NCBI GenBank assembly: GCA_023437365.1
Contig: JAEZGK010000071.1
Span: 1 to 10,310, forward strand
Reading direction: 5' to 3'
From: Bacillota bacterium
GTDB taxonomy: Bacteria; Bacillota; Clostridia; Lachnospirales; Lachnospiraceae
DNA: 10,310 bases
The position numbers and the translations under genes are program-made. Shown piece after piece: positions 5,765-10,310 of this stretch. The notes below the pieces were generated by a model, which worked only from the letters and a program-made list of their open reading frames with translations, had not been told where the DNA came from and did no database searches. Numbering within the stretch: the stretch's first letter is position 1; each line of letters begins with the position of its first letter.

Positions 5765-7261
5765 ATGAGCGAGTATGCGTTGGAAATCAAAAACCTGGTT
5801 AAAGATTTTCCGGGCGTCAGGGCAGTCAACGATGTTAGCTTCAACATCAGGAAAAACACCATCCATTGCCTTGTGGGTGAAAACGGAGCCGGGAAATCCA
5901 CGCTGATCAAAATACTGACGGGAGCCTTCACCAGAACATCGGGAACAATTTTGCTCGATGGACAGGAATATTCGGCTGCCAGCCCTAAGGAAGCGGGAGA
6001 AAAGGGCATCAGCACGCTGTTTCAGGAACTGAATGTGGTGGACCAGTTGACAGTAGAAGAGAATCTGACGCTGGGCATAGAGGATACAAAATTCGGATTT
6101 TTGCGCAAGACAGACAAAGTAAAGAAGATACTTGATGTCCTTAAGCATATCGAGCCGAGCATAAACCCGAAAGAACGCGTTTCAAGGCTGAGCGTTGCAA
6201 AAAAGCAGATCATCGAAATCGCTAAAGCGGTGGCGTCGGATGCGGATATCATCATCATGGATGAGCCGACAGCAGCGCTGTCGGAAAGTGAGATCGAGCG
6301 GCTTTTCAAAATTGTAAAAAGGCTGCGCGAGCAGAATGTGACGGTAATCTATATATCACACAGGCTGGACGAGATATTTGAGCTGGGCGATTACGTGACG
6401 GTGATGCGTGACGGGAAACATATAGAAACCAAGCCGATGTCAGAGGTCAGAGACCGTATGGAACTGATCCGTATGATGATCGGCAAAACGGTGATGGAAT
6501 CGTACGTACCTAAAGACGAACAGTCTGACGAAGTGCTTTTGGACGTACGGAACATCACAAACCACAAGTTGAAAGATATATCATTCAAGGTTAAAAAAGG
6601 CGAAATCGTCGGATTTTACGGTCTGGTGGGCGCCGGAAAGACGGAACTGGCCAGGGCCATATTCGGCGCTGACCGGTATACGGGACAGATCGAGATTGCC
6701 GGTAAAAAACTGGGACAGACGCCCGTCAAGACGATTGAAGCGGGGATCGCGTTTGTGCCTGAAGAGCGGCGTACACAGGGGCTGTTTACGCTGCTGACGA
6801 TCCGCCGGAACATCCCGGTTATGAACATGAAAAAGATCACCAGCGGCGGTATGATCAGCACAGCTAAAGAGAAGGCTGTGGCAACGGAATATATCAAAAA
6901 GCTCAACATCAAGACCGATTCGATGGAGAAGGAAACAGCTAAGCTTTCAGGCGGTAATCAGCAGAAGGTTGTATTCTCCAAGTGTCTGTTCGCTGATGCG
7001 GAGCTGCTGCTGCTGGATGAGCCCACAAGGGGCATCGACGTCGGCGCAAAGGCGGAGATATACCAGATCATACGAGATCTGGCCAAGGAGGGCAAATCCA
7101 TCATGTTCTTTTCCTCGGAGCTGCCCGAAATACTGAATTCGTGTGACCGCATATACCTGCTTTATGAAGGGGAGCTGCGGTCAGAACTGAAAAACGGAGA
7201 GGATATCGACGCGCAGAGGATCATTCATATTTGTACCGGGGGGGTGTGTGACGGTGAATAA
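5765..7261 (+). CDS. Sugar ABC transporter ATP-binding protein, double-domain (RbsA/MglA/XylG type)
   Basis: A 498-residue fused ATPase, the usual length for CUT2 importers, working on the inner membrane face. Domain 1: Walker A GENGAGKST (38-46), Q-loop Gln87, signature LSVAKKQ (142-148), Walker B IIIMDEP (162-168), H-loop His199. Domain 2: Walker A GLVGAGKTE (286-294), signature LSGGNQQ (394-400), Walker B LLLLDEP (414-420). The non-canonical LSVA signature in domain 1 and GKTE in domain 2 are common in this family. The GGGGAG ribosome site ends 6 bases before ATG 5765. The end overlaps the next gene by 14 bp, pointing to translational coupling. The ligand is set by the binding protein, so no specific symbol is given. 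Confidence 0.95.
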   Translation: MSEYALEIKNLVKDFPGVRAVNDVSFNIRKNTIHCLVGENGAGKSTLIKILTGAFTRTSGTILLDGQEYSAASPKEAGEKGISTLFQELNVVDQLTVEENLTLGIEDTKFGFLRKTDKVKKILDVLKHIEPSINPKERVSRLSVAKKQIIEIAKAVASDADIIIMDEPTAALSESEIERLFKIVKRLREQNVTVIYISHRLDEIFELGDYVTVMRDGKHIETKPMSEVRDRMELIRMMIGKTVMESYVPKDEQSDEVLLDVRNITNHKLKDISFKVKKGEIVGFYGLVGAGKTELARAIFGADRYTGQIEIAGKKLGQTPVKTIEAGIAFVPEERRTQGLFTLLTIRRNIPVMNMKKITSGGMISTAKEKAVATEYIKKLNIKTDSMEKETAKLSGGNQQKVVFSKCLFADAELLLLDEPTRGIDVGAKAEIYQIIRDLAKEGKSIMFFSSELPEILNSCDRIYLLYEGELRSELKNGEDIDAQRIIHICTGGVCDGE

Positions 7262-8270
7262 GCGAGCAGTCAATATATTAAGCAGGGGAAAGATGAGCAA
7301 CGAATCGTTTATCAACCTCTCTATGCTGGTGGTGCTGGTGCTGGCGTTTGCGCTGGCGAGCCTGTTTATCCCCAAATACTTTTCGATTCCTATTGTGCTG
7401 AACCTGCTGGCGAACAACTGGTATATCGTGATATTGGGCATCGGTGTGACGTTTTTGCTGACTACAGGACATTTTGATATGTCTGTCGGGGGCATCATCG
7501 CAATGTCGGGCGTACTGGCGGCTTATTTCTGCCAGACCCAGAAAGCGGGGTTCTCTGAGCTGGCGACCGGTCTCGGGATGGACTATGGCATCAGCGTGGT
7601 GCTGGCGTTGATCGGGTGCCTAGTTATCGGCCTGCTTAACGCGTACTTTATCGCAAGGCTGAAAGTGGCGTCCATCATCGTGACGCTGGGCACGATGTCG
7701 GTGGCACGAGGCGTGGCGGAAGTATTGACCCAGGGCGCACAGCGCAGCGCGGGGCTGCCGGATGTTTACGGCGTCGTCGGCAACATGACGCTGATCGGGC
7801 CCATCAAGATTGCGGTTGTTATCGCACTGGTGCTGGTGCTGCTGGCGCTGTTTGTGGAGAAAAAGACGACGTTCGGCCGGCGGACATATCTGATCGGTGC
7901 CAACCTTGAGGCGGCGCGGTTGTCGGGTATCAAAGTGGAACGCCACATCACGCTGCTGTATTTGCTCAGCGCTGTGCTGGCAGGCATCACGGGTATCATA
8001 CTGGCTTCGGAAAGCCGGGCCGCCATATCGACACGCGGCGAGGGCTTCGAGTTCAACGCGCTGGTGGTCACATTGCTGGGCGGTACGAGTATCAACGGCG
8101 GCTTTGGTTCCGTGGCTGGCACGGTGGTGGGCGCGCTGATCATCGGCGTCATCGTTTCGGCGGCGACCAGCCTGCTGCTCCGCCCCGAATGGCAGTTTAT
8201 ATTAAAAGGCGTGGTGACGTTCCTCGCGATACTGGCGCAGAGGTATGCCCTTGACAAGCGCACCGCTTAA
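7248..8270 (+). CDS. Sugar ABC transporter permease 1 (RbsC type, BPD_transp_2)
   Basis: A 340-residue integral membrane protein with about eight to ten hydrophobic segments. It has the family's hallmark in the form GHFDMSVGG (74-82, usually G-x-I-D-L-S-V-G) and a cytoplasmic loop with GANLEAARLSGI (about 217-228), the likely contact with the ATPase. It forms half of the membrane channel, paired with the next gene's product. The start is taken as GTG 7248, inside the ATPase gene and after a G-rich stretch; GTG 7254 is an alternative. The His-Phe in place of the usual Ile/Leu in the hallmark sets it apart from its partner. Confidence 0.93.
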   Translation: MTVNKRAVNILSRGKMSNESFINLSMLVVLVLAFALASLFIPKYFSIPIVLNLLANNWYIVILGIGVTFLLTTGHFDMSVGGIIAMSGVLAAYFCQTQKAGFSELATGLGMDYGISVVLALIGCLVIGLLNAYFIARLKVASIIVTLGTMSVARGVAEVLTQGAQRSAGLPDVYGVVGNMTLIGPIKIAVVIALVLVLLALFVEKKTTFGRRTYLIGANLEAARLSGIKVERHITLLYLLSAVLAGITGIILASESRAAISTRGEGFEFNALVVTLLGGTSINGGFGSVAGTVVGALIIGVIVSAATSLLLRPEWQFILKGVVTFLAILAQRYALDKRTA

Positions 8271-8271
8271 C

Positions 8272-8279
8272 AGGGGGGG
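8272..8279 (+). promoter_or_regulatory. G-rich ribosome site deciding the start of permease 2
   Basis: AGGGGGGG ends 7 bases before ATG 8287, right after the stop of permease 1. It supports ATG 8287 over the overlapping ATG at 8245. A second site, GGAAGGG (8296-8302), precedes ATG 8311 and leaves a little doubt. Confidence 0.6.
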
Positions 8280-8286
8280 CAGAACG

Positions 8287-9336
8287 ATGAGTAAGGGAAG
8301 GGTGAACAACATGGAGGAAAGAGGCATTGCGCCGGACCGCAGGCACATATCCGGCCGAAATACAATCAAAAGCGTCTATGTCTATGCGATACTGTTGTTG
8401 GTTATCGTGGTGCTGAGCTTGCTTCAGGGTGAGCTGTTTCAGAGGGGAAACTTTCTGTTCTGGCCCAATCTGATTAACGTAATCAATCTATCGGTGCCGG
8501 TGATCATCATCAGTTGTGCATTCACATTTATCATGATATCGGGCAACATTGATTTGTCGGTGGGCAGCATACTGAGCCTGACCGTGGTATTCAACGCGAT
8601 ATTGATACTGAACGGCTTTGGCTTCTGGCCCGCTCTCCTGCTGACGCTGGTGCTGGGGACGGTTCTGGGCTTCATCAACGGCTGGTTGGTCATGAAACTG
8701 CGCATCACACCGGTTATTGCGACGCTGATCACGATGAACGTATATCAGGGGTTGGCACGTTATCTGGTGCCCAAGGGCATTTCGGCCATAAAGGGGGACG
8801 AACTGCACAAAATGCCTGATTGGATGGGTGATTTTTCTCGGGCAGAAGTGTTGATAAAAGGATCGGGATTAACGTGGGCGCTGATCGTTACGATACTGGT
8901 CATCGTGGTGCTTTGGGTAGTGCAGCGGCATACGGTGCTGGGTAAATATGTTGCTGCTGTGGGCGGCAACCGTACCGCGGCCGAGCTGTCCGGCATCAAT
9001 GCTGTCAAAGTGGTGTGGGGTGTGTACATCCTGCTGGGCGCTTTGTCCGCTTTGGCGGGTGTGGCGAGAGCCAGCTATCTGACGATCGGCGAGCCATATA
9101 CAGGTATCGGCACGGAGACGCAGGCCATCATTGCGGTGCTGCTGGGCGGCACGGTGTTTACGGGCGGCGAGGGGTCGGTGATCAAGTCGGTCATCGGTGC
9201 GCTCATCATCGCTTGCCTGACGCTGGGTCTCAAGTCAGTAATCGCGCCGTATTGGCAGTCTCTGGCGACCGGCGTGGTGCTGGTGCTGGCGGTAGCGCTG
9301 AATCATGTGCTGACCAGAGAAACGCTGACTGCCTGA
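8287..9336 (+). CDS. Sugar ABC transporter permease 2 (RbsC type, BPD_transp_2)
   Basis: A 349-residue membrane protein whose soluble, charged N-terminus (about residues 1-28) precedes eight to ten hydrophobic segments. It has the classical hallmark GNIDLSVGS (86-94) and a cytoplasmic loop VGGNRTAAELSGI, close to the corresponding loop of permease 1. It is the last gene of the operon, 16 bp after permease 1, and ends 38 bp before the terminator. Two different permease genes with one fused ATPase imply a heterodimeric channel, as in lsrC/lsrD or paired rbsC-like systems. The start could be 8245, 8287 or 8311; 8287 fits the ribosome site best. Confidence 0.93.
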   Translation: MSKGRVNNMEERGIAPDRRHISGRNTIKSVYVYAILLLVIVVLSLLQGELFQRGNFLFWPNLINVINLSVPVIIISCAFTFIMISGNIDLSVGSILSLTVVFNAILILNGFGFWPALLLTLVLGTVLGFINGWLVMKLRITPVIATLITMNVYQGLARYLVPKGISAIKGDELHKMPDWMGDFSRAEVLIKGSGLTWALIVTILVIVVLWVVQRHTVLGKYVAAVGGNRTAAELSGINAVKVVWGVYILLGALSALAGVARASYLTIGEPYTGIGTETQAIIAVLLGGTVFTGGEGSVIKSVIGALIIACLTLGLKSVIAPYWQSLATGVVLVLAVALNHVLTRETLTA

Positions 9337-9374
9337 ACAGTTAAACCATCATTATTAATAGTAAATATGAAAGG

Positions 9375-9409
9375 GAGGAGCCGAAGAGATAGGCTCCTCT
9401 TAATTTTTT
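9375..9409 (+). terminator. Rho-independent terminator of the transporter operon
   Basis: GAGGAGCC (9375-9382) pairs with GGCTCCTC (9392-9399) around a 9-nt loop, followed by TTAATTTTTT (ending 9409). It closes the operon and isolates the second binding-protein gene from read-through. Confidence 0.88.
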
Positions 9410-9679
9410 GAGAATGCAATTCTGTCGTGGTATTTGGTGAAACCTTTAACAATATATAACGCTATATTATTATATTGCTTCATATTATAATTATCAGGCA
9501 GAAATATTTGCTTATTTAATAAACTAATTTACACGAACCGATCTCCTGTTCGGATTCAACGATACTCTCACAGCCTAAGTAATGATTGCATATCGGAGAC
9601 TGTTATAATTCTTTGAGTTACAGCATGTAGTACATAATTGGTATAACAAAAAGCGCTAAAAAATGAGCATTAAATGCAT
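9410..9679. other. AT-rich non-coding stretch
   Basis: I see no gene here; all frames are broken by stops. The part around 9450-9530 is very AT-rich. A lone extended -10 (TGTTATAAT, 9601-9609) and a TGG-TATAAC (9639-9647) could be additional promoters, but neither has a good -35 box. An AATGCATT palindrome (9673-9680) touches the next regulatory region. Confidence 0.5.
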
Positions 9680-9730
9680 TAACATTTGTCAGATAAATTG
9701 TTTGACATACGTTAGGGAATATGTTATGAT
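9680..9730 (+). promoter_or_regulatory. Promoter/operator of the second binding-protein gene, near-copy of the regulator promoter
   Basis: TTGACA (9702-9707), a 17-bp spacer and TATGAT (9725-9730) with a TGT extension. Bases 9700-9730 match 3228-3258 at 24 of 31 positions, and TAACATTTGT (9680-9689) repeats 3220-3229 exactly. TGTCAG-N9-TTGACA (9687-9707) keeps the geometry of 3193-3213. The TGACATACGTTA palindrome on the -35 box is imperfect. The likely start near 9737 leaves a leader of about 120 nt. Confidence 0.75.
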
Positions 9731-9802
9731 TAGCGCGTTGATTGATACTTTACCTTATTTGCACTGCTATATATCATCTTACCGTTTTTCATATGAGTGA
9801 TT

Positions 9803-9828
9803 TTTGACTTGAAGGGGTTTAAGTCAAA
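9803..9828 (+). other. Hairpin in the leader of the second binding-protein gene
   Basis: TTTGACTTGAA (9803-9813) pairs with TTTAAGTCAAA (9818-9828) to give 11 pairs, one of them G-U, with a GGGG loop. It lies 16 bases before the ribosome site. No T-run follows, so it is not a terminator; mRNA stabilisation or a DNA-level operator are possible. Confidence 0.55.
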
Positions 9829-9858
9829 TAAAAATAAGATATTTGGAGGATGTGGAAA

Positions 9859-10310
9859 ATGCAGAAAACGATCAAGAAGTTACTGCTGGTTGCTCTCGTT
9901 ATAGCCATGGTAAGTGTATCTTTTGTAGCTTGCGATTCTGCTGCACAGGCGCCCGCTACTCAACAGCCTGCCGCCGAACAGCCCGCCGCCGAACAGCCTG
10001 CCGCTGACGATAGCGCTGCTGCACCGGCCGCTGCTGCTGCAAAGGGTATTTACGGAAGCCCGGACGAATCGTACTATATGTGCGTGTTCGTTTCCGGTGT
10101 TGAGTACTGGTTCCCGGTATATGCTGGCTTCAAGGAATGCGGCAAGCAGCTGGGCGTCCAGACCTATTATGAAGGCACAACGGAATACGAAGCTCAGGCT
10201 CAGGTTGCCGTGTTCGACAGCATTCTGGCTAAGAATCCCACGGGCATCTACCTCTCGCCAATCAACGCTGATCCGTTTGTGGAACCCATCAACAGAGCGA
10301 TGGAGCAGGG
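9859..10310 (+). CDS. Second sugar ABC transporter substrate-binding lipoprotein (partial, runs off the right edge)
   Basis: ATG 9859 follows GGAGG (9845-9849) by 9 bases and the frame stays open to the edge, giving about 150 residues. The N-terminus is a lipoprotein signal (MQKTIKK, a hydrophobic stretch, then FVAC with Cys25). The next 37 or so residues are an Ala/Pro/Glu/Gln linker that includes three QPAAE-type repeats. The mature domain begins near residue 67 (DESYYMCVFVSGVEYWFPV) and reads like the first lobe of a ribose-type binding protein, including GIYLSPINADPFVEPINRAMEQG-like sequence at the edge. It is transcribed from its own promoter, which closely resembles the regulator's. It may serve the same permeases as an alternative ligand receptor, or begin a second transporter operon; the window ends too soon to tell. 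Confidence 0.9.
   Translation, partial: MQKTIKKLLLVALVIAMVSVSFVACDSAAQAPATQQPAAEQPAAEQPAADDSAAAPAAAAAKGIYGSPDESYYMCVFVSGVEYWFPVYAGFKECGKQLGVQTYYEGTTEYEAQAQVAVFDSILAKNPTGIYLSPINADPFVEPINRAMEQ
9964..10008 (+). repeat. Three 15-bp tandem repeats in the linker of the second binding protein
   Basis: Three in-frame copies of a 15-bp unit (9964-9978, 9979-9993, 9994-10008) encode QPAAE, QPAAE and QPAAD. The copies differ at a few bases. They lie in the flexible tether between the lipidated cysteine and the folded domain. Confidence 0.85.

Noticed and set aside
9964..10008. Tandem repeats as a CRISPR-like array
   Set aside because: The units are adjacent with no spacers and sit in frame inside a lipoprotein linker.

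Overview
The window looks like an accessory or metabolic stretch of a Firmicutes (Clostridia-type) chromosome. The reasons are strong AGGAGG-type ribosome sites, lipoprotein (lipobox) binding proteins rather than periplasmic ones, an ECF transporter with a YkoE-type S component, and a SorC/CggR-type regulator. Coding DNA is moderately GC-rich and the gaps between transcription units are AT-rich. I cannot name the species.

Layout. (1) Bases 1-1134, minus strand: an ECF vitamin transporter, with a ykoE-like S component followed 7 bp later by an ATPase that runs off the left edge; an extended -10 promoter lies just upstream. (2) 1342-1896, minus: a GNAT acetyltransferase of the PAT-like group with its own promoter. 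(3) 2082-2984, plus: a divergent ADP-ribosylglycohydrolase-family protein, divergently transcribed from the GNAT gene and closed by a good terminator at 3078-3101. (4) 3188-9409, plus: one operon with promoter and operator cluster, a possible small leader ORF, a SorC-family regulator, a lipoprotein sugar-binding protein, a large hairpin, a double-domain ABC ATPase (RbsA/MglA type), two RbsC-type permeases and a terminator at 9375-9409. (5) 9410-9858: an AT-rich gap holding a second promoter that closely resembles the one before the regulator. (6) 9859 to the right edge: the start of a second lipoprotein sugar-binding protein.

How the genes work together. The regulator, binding protein, ATPase and two permeases form a complete CUT2-type importer with its own ligand-sensing repressor or activator. 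The gene content resembles the lsr (AI-2) system, but rbs-like sugar uptake is equally possible and the ligand cannot be read from this sequence. The second binding-protein gene carries almost the same promoter and operator as the regulator gene (24 of 31 bases identical from just upstream of the -35 box to the end of the -10, plus a shared 10-mer). It therefore probably belongs to the same regulon. That shared cis-element is the most informative signal in the window. I see no mobile element, CRISPR array, tRNA or rRNA.
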